A stretch of DNA of 64,000 nucleotides from Diplonema papillatum (GCA_030068145.1 JAPJBO010000841.1:1-64000); one strand, 5' to 3'; positions 1-9,557 are shown, counted from the first letter of the stretch. Numbers and translations are program-made. Notes: a model not told the origin generated them from the sequence alone.

Positions 1-2097
1 CTCAATCGCCCGGGAGCGATACCCCGAGGGACCGGTTTTGCGCACAAACAATCCCCCTACAATAGCCAGTGTGCCCGGCCAACTTGCAACGAGGGCCCCC
101 CCGCCAGGGTGGAGGGACCCATCCCGGGGCTAAGTTTCCAGGCTATCCCTCGGGATCTTCTGGATAGACTGAGCCGAGCACCCGAGCTCAACCCGGAAGC
201 CCAATGGGGAAGGCTGGGGGGTGGACGCAGCAGGGAAACCCAGCAGTGGGGGCACGCCTATCGACTAGGTGAACCCCCGATCAGACTGGAACGGGATATC
301 CCCGAGGGGCCCCTGAAAGAAGCGGCGGATCTCATACGTGACCGCCTTGGGTGGGAACCGGACCAGTTGCTGGCCAACTGGTACCGGAGGGGAGTGGGGA
401 TCAACCCCCACAAAGACCAGAGAGAACTGGGTCCGAGGGTAGCGACCATATCGCTCTTGAGCGACACGGTCATGGAATGGGAGAGGGGGAGCCGGAAAGT
501 GAGAACCCCTCTGCCGGTCGGCACACTGTGCCACATGGAAGGCGAGGCCAGGAACCTGTGGACACACGGGATTCGTCCCGATGATGTCGCACGCGACCGG
601 GTCTCGCTGACCTACAGGGCCGTGCGCGAGGCCGCCTCCCAAAGTTTGCAAGGCCGGGACACCCCGCAAGAAACTCCCATACCCCCCCCGCCCAGCCCTC
701 AGGCATCCACTGCACCCCCCCAACATCAGTCCAGCCCCGCGCCACGGACACTTTTGCTTCATCACCAAAGAACTCTACAATCAATCAAAGAATCAGCAAG
801 ACAGCGGCTGATAACCGCGGGGGACGTCGAACAAAACCCTGGTCCCGGCCGCGCGGAGATGAGGTTCGCGACGTTAAACGTAACCAACCTACTACAGTAT
901 CTCCCAGCGGCCGACGCGGTGGAAGCGGATCTTCTCTGCTGCCAGGAGGTGACACTCCTTCCGTGCAAACGGGTGCAGGCGGAGGAATACCTGCGGAAAT
1001 GGTGCTGCCACTGGGGTCTGCCACCACCCGGAAGACTCTGTAGGAACTCCGGTAGTCGCTCGACGATGAACGCCGCGAACGGAGGGCTCTCCACTCTAGT
1101 ACTGAGACCGATACCGGCGTACGATACGATGACGGCGCTCTCGCACGCAGCAATACGGTCCCCGGACCGAGTGAGCCATACGGTAGTAGCAACAGGGGCC
1201 GGCAACACGTTCGTGCACGTGTTCAATGTCTACTGCCCTTCCGGAAACGGGAGGGCGGAGAGCGAGGAGCGTGAGGACATGCTGGAGAAGATCCTCTTCG
1301 CAGCGGCGGATAGCCTCGGTGACGTCCCCATAATGGTGATGGGTGACCTGAACACAGAAGAAGACCGGTCCCCTGTACTGCGGAAGGCACTAAGGAATGG
1401 GTGGTCCGACGCAGCGGAACTGCACCATGCGCGTACCGGTGACACACCACCACCACCGACCTTTACTAGCGCCCGGACATCGGGCACGAGGATCGACCGC
1501 ATACTCCTCAACCGAATAACGACGGGAGCTTTCCGCCAATGCGTCACCACCGCGGTGAACGTGCCGGGACACCGGCTCGTGACAATGACCCTGGACATTG
1601 CGGCGCTGCGCCAAATCGTGTGGCGATTTAAAGTACCGCGGGAAATCTCTACGGAGGGGGGACCCAAGTGGGGCCTCTCGGACACAGAAGCTTACAGGGA
1701 AGCCGTACAGAGACTGGCCAACTCCGATTTCGCAGAACGGCTGGCAGCACAGCGAGTGGAAGAGGCCTGGCTCGAGTGGTCACGAGTCAGTGAGCAGTAC
1801 TTGCAGGATGCCTTCGGAATCCCTGCGGAAGAAAGGGGAAGAAGTACCGGCCGGGGGATAAAGACGTCACCTAAAAGAGTCTGCATCACGGCAAGCACTG
1901 CGAGCGACGGGTCGGGGGCGGCGAACAGCAGACAGCTACGGCTCCGGAAGACCATCCACAGGATGGAACGCATCTGCAGCTACCTTGCGCAACGGCGCGG
2001 GCCGGAGGCAGGTATCCCGTTGCTGGCAGAACAGCAGGCGGCTGGCACAGGCGTGCATGAAAGATGGCCAAGGGACAGAAGGATTCCCGGATCATGA
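1..2097 (+). CDS. LINE A ORF1: AlkB dioxygenase - 2A - APE endonuclease polyprotein (partial at left edge)
   Basis: The frame is open from base 1; the first GTG is at 109 and there is no in-frame ATG before the AlkB domain, so the true start is probably off the window. Numbering from 109 as residue 1: residues 85-172 carry the complete AlkB signature, namely N90-W-Y92, H101-K-D103 (iron), a G-T-L-C-H-M-E-G-E segment leading to W-T-H153 (iron), and R164-V-S-L-T-Y-R170 (2-oxoglutarate). A Pro/Ser-rich linker follows, then the 2A core at 238-246. From about residue 250 an APE/EEP endonuclease has T-L-N, C-Q-E, N-V-Y, G-D-L-N and T-R-I-D plus a late G-H. AlkB enzymes oxidatively remove alkyl groups from nucleic acids; APE nicks target DNA for target-primed reverse transcription. 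2A would release AlkB from the endonuclease during translation. The ORF ends at 2097, out of frame with the RT. Confidence 0.9.
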   Translation, partial: LNRPGAIPRGTGFAHKQSPYNSQCARPTCNEGPPARVEGPIPGLSFQAIPRDLLDRLSRAPELNPEAQWGRLGGGRSRETQQWGHAYRLGEPPIRLERDIPEGPLKEAADLIRDRLGWEPDQLLANWYRRGVGINPHKDQRELGPRVATISLLSDTVMEWERGSRKVRTPLPVGTLCHMEGEARNLWTHGIRPDDVARDRVSLTYRAVREAASQSLQGRDTPQETPIPPPPSPQASTAPPQHQSSPAPRTLLLHHQRTLQSIKESARQRLITAGDVEQNPGPGRAEMRFATLNVTNLLQYLPAADAVEADLLCCQEVTLLPCKRVQAEEYLRKWCCHWGLPPPGRLCRNSGSRSTMNAANGGLSTLVLRPIPAYDTMTALSHAAIRSPDRVSHTVVATGAGNTFVHVFNVYCPSGNGRAESEEREDMLEKILFAAADSLGDVPIMVMGDLNTEEDRSPVLRKALRNGWSDAAELHHARTGDTPPPPTFTSARTSGTRIDRILLNRITTGAFRQCVTTAVNVPGHRLVTMTLDIAALRQIVWRFKVPREISTEGGPKWGLSDTEAYREAVQRLANSDFAERLAAQRVEEAWLEWSRVSEQYLQDAFGIPAEERGRSTGRGIKTSPKRVCITASTASDGSGAANSRQLRLRKTIHRMERICSYLAQRRGPEAGIPLLAEQQAAGTGVHERWPRDRRIPGS
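820..846 (+). other. 2A ribosome-skipping peptide (GDVEQNPGP)
   Basis: The codons read G-D-V-E-Q-N-P-G-P, an exact match to the D-(V/I)-E-x-N-P-G-P core of class 2A peptides, preceded by L-I-T-A-G. Known 2A peptides make the ribosome skip the last Gly-Pro bond, here between residues 245 and 246. It sits exactly between the AlkB part and the first strand of the endonuclease (M-R-F-A-T-L-N-V), so two separate proteins would be made from one reading frame. 2A-like peptides are known in trypanosome L1Tc/ingi and some animal LINEs. Confidence 0.9.
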
Positions 2098-3581
2098 GGA
2101 GGCGAAGCAGCTTCTCACGGCATTGCGGGAAGAGACGAGCAGGCTCCTGACAACCATCTGCGCCGGACGCGCTGAGCCGTCGGGGGTGTTGCGAAAGGGG
2201 GCGGGAGTGACTGCAAATGTTGACGAGATGGACGAGGTGCTGAACACTGCGTGGGACCCTATCCTGCGTAAGTACAAGGACGGGCCAGAGCCGGAGTACG
2301 AGCCGTTTCGGGATCGGTTCCGGGATCACATCGGCCCACATATGATGGAAGCCGGAACAATCACGGGGGAGGAGCTACGAATTCTGCTGAGGAAGAAGCC
2401 GAAGAAAAGCGCGTCAGGGGTGGATGGCTGGCGTATGGCTGAACTGCGGGAGTTGCCGCTCCCCCTGCTGAATGCACTTGCGGACGTCATGAACCTGGTC
2501 GAAGCAACTGGAGACTGGCCGGCAAGCATGACAACTGCGCTGGTGTCGATGGTGCCGAGTCAAGACCCGCTGCACACAAGACCGATAACCGTCACATCCG
2601 CCGTGTACCGCCTATGGGCCTGCCGCAGGCTGGCGGACATAGTACTGTGGCAAGAGGAATGGATCGAAGAAGGACAGAAAGGCTTTCGACCAGGTCACCG
2701 GATCGAGGACGTCTTGATGGAAATTGGGCTCGAGATGGAGGACGCCTTGTTAGACGGGGAGCCGCTCTACGGTGTGGCGCTGGACTTCCGGAAATGCTTC
2801 GACATGGTCCCACGAGAGATAGTACTGCGCTTAGCCGAGGACTTAGGATTGCACAATCGGGTTCTCAAGCCGCTGAGGGCTATCTACAGACTGCTCGCGA
2901 GACGCTTCAAGCTACCATTAGGGGTGGGCAGGGAGTTCAGTGTGACCAACGGTATCCTTCAAGGGTGCCCTGTATCCGTCATACTCATCAATGCCCTGCT
3001 GTCGGTAGTGATGAAAGCGGTCAAGAAAGAAGCGGAGGGTGTGAGTCCAAAGTCATACGCGGACGACGCCACACTGCTGTCCAGGCTGTCGGAGGCCGCC
3101 CTGCAAAAGGGAGTGGACGTAGTAGACGAGTTCTGCACACTCACCGGTATGGAGCTAAACCTCCAGAAGACGGTCGCGTTCTCGACGAGACGTAGGCATC
3201 AGTCGACTCTCAAACTCCGCAGCGTGGATGCGCTGCTGCGGTTTAGCAAATCCGTCAAGTGCCTCGGGGTCCTAGTCTCGACGGCGAAGAATAAGACGGA
3301 AAGGTCCGACTCGGAGAGGGTGGAGAAGGCGGCTGCCCTGGCGGAAGGCCTCCGCCATGCGCCGTTCCGGTACGAAAAGCGGGTCCGGATTGTGCAGTCG
3401 AATGTGCTACCGGCGGCGCTGTCAGGCTGCTCTTTCGCGCCGGTATCGAAGGTGGCGATGAAACGGCTGACGACGTCGGTGATGGGACTGATCTGGGGTG
3501 CCAACCCGAAGCGCGCGAGGGAGATGGTCCTAAACTTTCAGGAGAATGGCCACCTGACGGATCCCGGTACATGCCTAGCAT
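1985..3581 (+). CDS. LINE A reverse transcriptase (fingers and palm)
   Basis: This frame overlaps the end of ORF1 by about 110 bases. It opens with a TTG rather than an ATG, so it is either reached by a frameshift from ORF1 or is the result of a mutation. The RT core is clear: K-K-S-A-S-G-V-D-G-W at the start of the fingers, Y-G-V-A-L-D-F-R-K-C-F-D (motif A, about 2768-2803), N-G-I-L-Q-G-C-P-V-S-V (motif B) and S-Y-A-D-D (motif C, aspartates at 3061-3066). All three catalytic aspartates are present. The thumb region is cut at 3581 by the inserted element and resumes at 4288. LINE B shares the same wording around these motifs, so the two belong to one family. Confidence 0.9.
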
Positions 3582-3615
3582 GCCCCCCCCCCCCCCCCCC
3601 CACACACACACCAGA

Positions 3616-3780
3616 GACAAACCAGACTCACACCGCAGTCCTGTCTGCAGACACTCAGGTTCCGCGCTGATGATGGTCCGCCTTATGTGTCCGTGGCTTA
3701 AAGGACCGAAACACGGCGCAGACGGGACCAGTGCGGTGTTGAGCACATACCCATTCCAAGCACGTTCTTGCAATCCCCCC
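3616..3780 (+). repeat. Left 165-bp direct repeat of the insert in LINE A
   Basis: Starts GACAAACCAGACTCACACC and ends CTTGCAATCCCCCC; identical by eye to 4116-4280. Together with that copy it brackets a 335-bp unique centre. Confidence 0.85.
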
Positions 3781-4115
3781 ATTCCAGTAGGGTACTTCGC
3801 GTAACGCGACTTGCTGCCCTCAGCACGCAGGATTACTTCCTCGCATTCTTTTCCTTTTGGTACTTCAACCATTGGTGCTGCACACGGCAACCCCATGTCC
3901 ACTGTGCTCTGCGGAGTTTACTTCGCAGATTGCCACCGTAAAAAGAAGACAAGTCAGTGCTGCCTAGCGAGTCGCAGTCACAATCAGGGCGAGTGCCCTG
4001 AGTTTTTTAACTGATTGCTCAGACACGGTTGTAGGGGCCTTCTCCCCGTGACGGATTCGCCTGTGCTCTAGTAGCACGGGTGGTCCTGGCTGTGACGAGC
4101 TACGAACAGCCGCCT

Positions 4116-4280
4116 GACAAACCAGACTCACACCGCAGTCCTGTCTGCAGACACTCAGGTTCCGCGCTGATGATGGTCCGCCTTATGTGTCCGTGGCTTA
4201 AAGGACCGAAACACGGCGCAGACGGGACCAGTGCGGTGTTGAGCACATACCCATTCCAAGCACGTTCTTGCAATCCCCCC
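4116..4280 (+). repeat. Right 165-bp direct repeat of the insert in LINE A
   Basis: Second copy of 3616-3780, offset by exactly 500 bp, running into the right-hand C tract that borders the target duplication. Confidence 0.85.
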
Positions 4281-4287
4281 CCCCCCC

Positions 4288-5463
4288 CCTAGCATATAGG
4301 GTGACGACAGCGTTTTACGCGGCGTGCGAGAGGTTGCCACGACTGCTGCCTCTGATGGAGAGCATCCGGGGAAGATACGCCGAGGGGGACCTACCCCTGG
4401 GGCCAGTTGGACTGGCGATGAGGAGCATGGGGAGTGTGGACACGTATGGGGACCCGGGCCCCTGTCTCGCACGCTGAGGAATGGTGCAAGATATGACCCG
4501 TTAGCCTCGGCACCTTCGAAGAGGGGACATGAAGTTAGGGCGGACTTGAGGGCGAAGACGTGGTCCCGACTGGTGGCGAGGCGGCCGGGATTTGAGGGCA
4601 TACAGAGAGCCGACCTGGAGCGGACGAACACCTTCTGGAGGATGCGTGAATGTCCCGCGCACACCGCGAGGCTTATACGTGTAGCGTTGGCGGGGGGGGT
4701 GAACACGGCTGAGTACACGTCGCGGATGAGGCAGGCCGGAGCTGAGCCGCAGGCGCCCAGCTGCAAGCACTGTGGAAGCGGCGACACCGAGGACGAGAAA
4801 CACGTATTCTGGGACTGCGGAGCGTACTCGCACATACGGCGACGAGAGGCACATGCCGAGCTGATGGCAGCCAACCGGGCCGACTGGCCCAGATGCACGC
4901 TGGAACACGGAGTGGTAGTACCCGAGAATGCCCAATTCTCGAGGCGGCTCCAGGAGATGATGGCTGAAATCCTTGCGGAACGGGCTGGGCTCGAAGCACG
5001 TGGCTGGGTGGCCAGGAACCCCACGACCCCCTGGTCGAGAGCGAATGCGATGCCTGCCGAGAAATTTGACCACCCCTTCGCGCGGATTGCCCCGGCATGG
5101 ACGTGGGAGCGGAACAAGACCTGGGGACTACCGACGTTTTATGCGTTGGTAGCGTGGCTGTCGGACATGCAATGGACCGAGAACGGGCAGGTGTCAATGC
5201 TGGAGCTTGCGATCGACTTTGAACTCTTCTCGGGCCTCAGCATGCCGCTGCACGGGAATGCGCCGAAGGGGGTGAGAGAACGGGGAAACGTCCTGCGCTG
5301 CATGATGAGCGCGTTGGACAAGCTGGCGGCACAGCAAGGGCTGGGAAGCTGCATGAGAGGGGAGAGGGTGTGCCCGACGACGTCGCTGTCGTTCATGGGC
5401 ATCACGGGGATATCGGGTATACGGCCCAGGCCACTACGGGGACGATACTTGAGGAACAAGTGA
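4288..5463 (+). CDS. LINE A post-RT region: thumb remnant, zinc knuckle and connector domain
   Basis: Right after the insert the RT frame continues (L-A-Y-R-V-T-T-A-F) to a stop at 4472-4474; an overlapping frame open from 4324 then carries the downstream homology to 5463, so the frame changes near 4430-4475. The protein has a zinc knuckle C-K-H-C...H-V-F-W-D-C (about 4765-4820), matching C-P-Y-C...H-L-F-W-E-C of LINE B, and a segment around V-S-M-L-E-L-A-I-D-F-E-L that aligns with F-V-E-L-A-V-D-F-E-L of LINE B. In LINE B an RNase H domain follows this motif; here it does not, and the reading goes nearly straight to the Cys/His modules. Zinc knuckles after RT are usual in LINEs and are thought to bind nucleic acid. 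Confidence 0.75.
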
Positions 5464-6422
5464 AAGGAAGCGATGTAGGGACGCAGTGCCCGACGTACCC
5501 TGACTGGACGATCGGGAGAGCGGCGAGGTGGGCCCTGCCTGCCCCACCACAACTGCACCCAGACCCCGTGCATATGCCGGGTGTCGGTATAGAGAAGGCA
5601 CTCGTCACGTGCGCGACCCATCACAAAGGGAAGTGTGAGGCGTGCAGAGCACTCGTCCGAAGGGACGTTCCCACGGTAGAGATGTGCTGCCGGCACCATC
5701 ACCACGCGAACGATGGGCAGCCGATCGCGGTGTGCACAGAGCACAGCACGACGAAGTGCGGCGAGTGCAAGACGGCGGCGGCGTGTTGCCGCAGCGGGCA
5801 TCATGCCTGCCGCACGCATGGCAGAGGAACCTGCCAAGAGTGCAAAAGGCTCCCTACGCTGACGCAGAGGCGACCGGCGGCATGTTGCAGCCGCGGCCAC
5901 CACCAGTCCAACAAGCCGAACGTCCAGTCAACCCCCGGACGCAACAAGAAGAAGAGGCCCTCCTCACCCACCCAGGTGGGTGTACAGCGGGAGACGCCAT
6001 TAGGAAAGCGAGCGGCGCGAGCGCCGCTCGCGGCAACGAAAAAGGAGACGGCGGCAACCGGACGGGCGACCAAGAGGCCGCCACCAACGCCAGGAACCAG
6101 CGAACGACCAGCGCTGAAGAAGAGGGTGCTTGGCACCCCGAAGGAAGGCCCGATCGCCGGCCGCAAGCGGAAGAAGACGAAGGCGACCACCCCCGACTCA
6201 GGGGTGCATCGAAGGAAGAAGAAGGTACCGAGGGCAAGCAGCTCTCAGAAACGACCGGGGACCACGGGCACACCAACGCCCTCGAAAGTGAAAAACGGAC
6301 ACACGTGCCCGCCCTCGTACTCGCCGACTCAGTCTCTGGAATCGCAAGAAAGCCAAACCCCGCTAGCTCCACAAATGCTCGACCTTGACGACGCAATGGC
6401 AGGTGACGACGTCAACCGATAA
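5370..6422 (+). CDS. LINE A C-terminal region: three tandem Cys/His modules and a basic tail
   Basis: The frame overlaps the previous one by 94 bases and ends with TAA at 6420-6422. Between 5610 and 5903 there are three modules of the form C-x2-H-x4-C-x2-C-x(5-13)-C-C-x(1-4)-H-H: C-A-T-H...C-C-R-H-H, C-T-E-H...C-C-R-S-G-H-H and C-R-T-H...C-C-S-R-G-H-H. Eight potential metal ligands each suggest two zinc ions per module. A long Lys/Arg/Pro/Thr-rich tail follows. The same module is found twice in LINE B and in its relatives at 33859-34051 and 34094-34690. I do not recognise it as a named domain; nucleic-acid or chromatin binding is an inference from the ligands and the basic tail. Confidence 0.75.
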   Translation: MPDDVAVVHGHHGDIGYTAQATTGTILEEQVKGSDVGTQCPTYPDWTIGRAARWALPAPPQLHPDPVHMPGVGIEKALVTCATHHKGKCEACRALVRRDVPTVEMCCRHHHHANDGQPIAVCTEHSTTKCGECKTAAACCRSGHHACRTHGRGTCQECKRLPTLTQRRPAACCSRGHHQSNKPNVQSTPGRNKKKRPSSPTQVGVQRETPLGKRAARAPLAATKKETAATGRATKRPPPTPGTSERPALKKRVLGTPKEGPIAGRKRKKTKATTPDSGVHRRKKKVPRASSSQKRPGTTGTPTPSKVKNGHTCPPSYSPTQSLESQESQTPLAPQMLDLDDAMAGDDVNR

Positions 6423-6988
6423 CCTGACTTTCAAGGCAGTGCATGTTAATCCATGTGGTTCATGTACTTAAAAGAACTCAATGCTAAACAAACATAACGT
6501 GGGCGGCGCCGAAGCTTTACCAGCTTCAGCTGACACCATTTGCGCACTTAACCATGGTTAAGAAGACGACTGAAAGCACAGACACAAAGATAGCTCAAAG
6601 CATTTGCAAAATAACGCCTCTAGGCAAAAACCCGTTTTCACATTCCTTCCCTGGTCAAGATCTATGGCTGCTCTCTGGGCGCCGGGGATGCTGGACTGAA
6701 AATAATGGCAGCCTTTTGTCGGCCACGTCGGCACAGTCGAAGTCCATCGACCGTCTGCGCGTGACTACCGTGCATACAGACAAGGGAGGGTAGTTCATGA
6801 ATGGGAGGAGCGGAGGAGGCAAATAATACGGCGAAGCGAGAATTTGTCTACGTACTCCTCTTTTTTCTCGCGATAGCTCTCTCCCCTGTTAACAAAACTA
6901 CGCATTTCTTCTACCAAGTCTTGGAAATATCTGCGCCACTCGTACATCCTCACGACACGTGGCTCATGACTCACGATCTACTCGTGAA
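6423..6988. other. LINE A 3' flank and non-coding spacer
   Basis: After the last LINE stop there is no poly(A) and no (CA)n tail that would mark the 3' end. A stretch near 6613-6663 (GCAAAAACCCGTTTTCACAT) recurs in V-ATPase intron 1 near 49110, so part of this is dispersed repeat. ACAAAACTACGCATTTCTTC near 6893 also recurs near 58893. No gene is seen. Confidence 0.4.
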
Positions 6989-7459
6989 ATGGAGTTTGAA
7001 GAAAGGAACAGCACTGTCCAAAGCCCGAATTGCAAGATTGTTGTTAGCAACACACTACCCACGACACTCAACCACACACAGTATTACCTGAATGCTCAGA
7101 ACTATTCCGACGCAGCGCGTGCGTTGTTGGAGAGCGGGGTAGAACCGGGTGGCGAATACAACAACGAACACGATGGGCTTTTTTTCCGATGCAACGTCAT
7201 CATCCACGACAAAGACGCAAAATACTTGTCGATGGAACTTGCCGCCATGAACAAGGCACCCGCGTTCTTGAACCCATCAGACTCGCAAGCGGTGCTGCAA
7301 GGGTGCATGGGTTTGTATTGGGAAGAAGGGAGGAGCTGGAATTACGTCGGCGAAGAAGATTGGGGGGCCACGAGCACGGGGGTTCTGTCGTCGTTCACAA
7401 TCTGCGGAAGTCAACTCGGTTTCGCGCAGGATCCCTACGCGTCGGATCCGTTGCCATGA
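6989..7459 (+). CDS. Possible hypothetical protein or exon, 156 residues
   Basis: From the ATG at 6989 the frame is open to 7459 with a mixed, protein-like composition: segments such as A-L-L-E-S-G-V-E-P-G-G-E-Y, F-F-R-C-N-V-I-I-H-D-K-D-A-K-Y-L and C-M-G-L-Y-W-E-E-G-R-S-W. The opposite strand and other frames look less protein-like. I recognise no domain, and no signal peptide or membrane segment lies in this frame. It could be one exon of a larger gene or a decayed fragment. There is no clear splice context or promoter. Confidence 0.3.
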   Translation: MEFEERNSTVQSPNCKIVVSNTLPTTLNHTQYYLNAQNYSDAARALLESGVEPGGEYNNEHDGLFFRCNVIIHDKDAKYLSMELAAMNKAPAFLNPSDSQAVLQGCMGLYWEEGRSWNYVGEEDWGATSTGVLSSFTICGSQLGFAQDPYASDPLP

Positions 7460-9557
7460 TCTGTCCGAAGCCGCCGACCCGTCACGTTTATACCGCGGAC
7501 GATCGAAGTTCAAACGGCCTCAATACGAGCGTCACGAAGACAGCCTCGCAATCGAAGCTTGGACGATCCGAATGGGCCCAGACGCCCAACATAAACAAGC
7601 AATGCTTGCGACTTGAGCGCATCTCCGACTCTCTTACCGTCAAGTTCAAGGACTGAACCCTCCGTTCAAGTTGTTCCTTTGCACCTTTCCATGGCCGACG
7701 GTCGTCGTTACGGATATGGGTGAAACCGAAGCCGCAAGTCTCTGGAGATCCAAGTCAAAAGCTCTCAAGCGGGACCACCCGCAAACTCCGAAAAAGTGCG
7801 CTTGTGTGCTGCCGGCTGGCCAGCACGTAGCGTCGTACGTTTCGTTTATAGCAACGTTTCCGCTTGAACCCACTCTCCCTCCGTCCGCAAGGGATTTAGA
7901 CAGAATTGTTATGTTAGTTCCTGTCGGAGCGTTTCAAGGGGGGGGATATGACGTTCGCCTGTGAGCGTCTGTTACCAACGCGTTGAGATTTTCTTACAAA
8001 GCAATCTAAGGCATGCCTACGATACGATTGGGGGTATCGCCGGAGTCGCGAACTTTCGGTGCGACTTTGGGGTGTGGGAGTCTGTTTCTACCAGCGTCGA
8101 GTTCACTTCAACGTTGGTATCTTCCTTGAAGCGTATCTTCCGATGCGATCAGAACTTAGCGAGCTGAAAAGGGAAGCGGGCAAAAAAAATCGCCCACAAA
8201 GGACGTTGCGGGTGCGCTGAGCTACCGAACGTTTCCCGTCCCGGCAACAAAGAGGCCTCGGGCCACAGCAATGTAAGCAGGGCCTCCCGAGGAGGTTTGG
8301 TTGCAAAAAAATGCCGCCGGTGAGTCTGATCTCACCTCGAAGCCCCAGGGCACCCGAGAGTTGTCTTATTTCTGACTCGTTCTGTCATCGGCGTTGTTAT
8401 CTTGCCAACTGATGCTTCCACAGCAAACGTTCAAAGTGTCTAAAGTCGTCACACCCCTGTCGACTATTTTCTATGCTCTGTGCCATACTAGACCACCAAT
8501 CTCGAAGGAAACCCAGTGCACAAACATTGCCTTGTTGATGCGATCTAATCCAGTCCACATGAAGTCGAGTCTCCAAATCTGTAGAGGAGCTCGACCATAG
8601 TTCTTTCTCTGGTGGTCGTTCGGAGTTCCACCTTCCGCTTTGTCTTCTTCCTTTGGACTTCGGACGCCTGGAAGGGTTGAACACTGACCGACTACCCCAT
8701 CCAAGGGACCTCGCTCATGAGCTCGAGCTCTGGATAGATCACGGCAAAAGCGGAGCATACCACTCCCCTTTCTTTCTTCTTTAGCTGAGAAAGCTGAACA
8801 GGCTTGACAGGCGGTGTTCTGCCTGAAGATGGGAACAAAGTTCCCCCGTGCCACCTCTGCCTCACCTCTTTCCCGCCAGTTCGCTTCGCCTTTACAGAAG
8901 CTGTGTTGGACAGTTCCTCTTGCCGACATCCTCCAGTCTTTCGTCGTGGCAGTGCACACGGCGACGCAGTGATCCTCTTCTCTTATTCGCGACGCCCTCG
9001 ATCGGACGAGCAAATAGCCTAGTTATCACCACTACGCACCTCAAAAGCTTAAGCGCCTGGCTACCAGCTAGACTTCCCAGAGAAGGCTCATTCGGCAGTT
9101 TGACCGAGGTTGGAGCACAGGCTCTTCCGTGTCCGCCGAGAGCGACTGAGCATTCACTCGAATCCACCGAAGCCTGCTAAAACATAGAGTATACGGCAGG
9201 GTCGTCCCGCCGGCGCTGGTCGCAGCTACTCCGTCAAGCACGAGTGGTTGGATCTGGAGAACTTGGTCTCGACTCGATCCACAGCATCCCAGAGACGTCA
9301 TGTGTGGAACAGGTTGGTAAGATGGATTTCAGCCCAGGGATTACCTCTGAACACCGACTCGGCAGCACTATTCGTAATGGCGACCCGTGTCAGCCTAAGC
9401 ACAGCTGGCTTATGCGAAAGGAATATCAGCATTGCCGACGGACACTGCTTTCCGCGGCAGGCACCCTATCCTTGTACCAGGACCTGTGGCTTACGGCAAG
9501 GTAGACGACATCTGGCGCGGGTAGCGTTGGGCGCGCACTTCAAGAACCGACCCCAGG
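7460..9557. other. 2.1 kb with no supported gene
   Basis: Short open frames exist on both strands (for example 7716-7964 plus and 8471-9013 minus), but none has a recognisable motif or a convincing composition. No tandem repeat or terminal-repeat element stands out. Confidence 0.4.

Larger units (their letters stand above)
3582..4287. mobile_element. 706-bp insert with identical 165-bp direct repeats and C tracts at both ends
   Basis: The insert splits the RT of LINE A and is flanked by an apparent 8-bp target duplication CCTAGCAT (3574-3581 and 4288-4295), after which the LINE sequence resumes. It begins with about 18 C and (CA)5 and ends with a C tract. Inside, 3616-3780 is repeated at 4116-4280, exactly 500 bp later and identical by eye, with 335 bp between. 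No coding sequence is visible. It could be a very small non-autonomous element with terminal direct repeats (TRIM-like), or 1.3 units of a 500-bp tandem repeat copied in. The identity of the repeats suggests a recent insertion. I do not recognise the family. Confidence 0.65.
1..6480 (+). mobile_element. LINE A: non-LTR retrotransposon with AlkB, 2A, APE endonuclease, RT and Cys/His modules
   Basis: Reading along the plus strand I see, in order, an AlkB dioxygenase domain, a proline-rich linker, a 2A peptide, an APE-type endonuclease, a reverse transcriptase, a CCHC zinc knuckle and three Cys/His modules with a basic tail. APE before RT, with no terminal repeats, makes this a non-LTR (LINE) element. 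A 2A peptide ahead of APE recalls the ingi/L1Tc group. The element runs off the left edge, and its right end is uncertain; the last stop is at 6420-6422. The coding stretch lies in several frames (changes near 2000-2090, 4430-4475 and 5370-5463) and is split by an insert at 3582-4287, so this copy is probably dead unless some frame changes are programmed. No RNase H is seen here, although the related LINE B has one. Confidence 0.88.

Noticed and set aside
3582-4287. Classifying the insert as an LTR retroelement
   Set aside because: The repeats lack clear TG...CA ends and there is no internal coding, primer site or polypurine tract that I can see; a tandem satellite origin fits as well.
4155-5117. 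320-codon minus-strand frame over the insert and LINE A
   Set aside because: It crosses the border between the insert and the LINE, which real coding would not do, and opposes the clear zinc knuckle on the plus strand.
8471-9013. 180-codon minus-strand frame
   Set aside because: No start context, no motif, and a composition that does not resemble the host genes.
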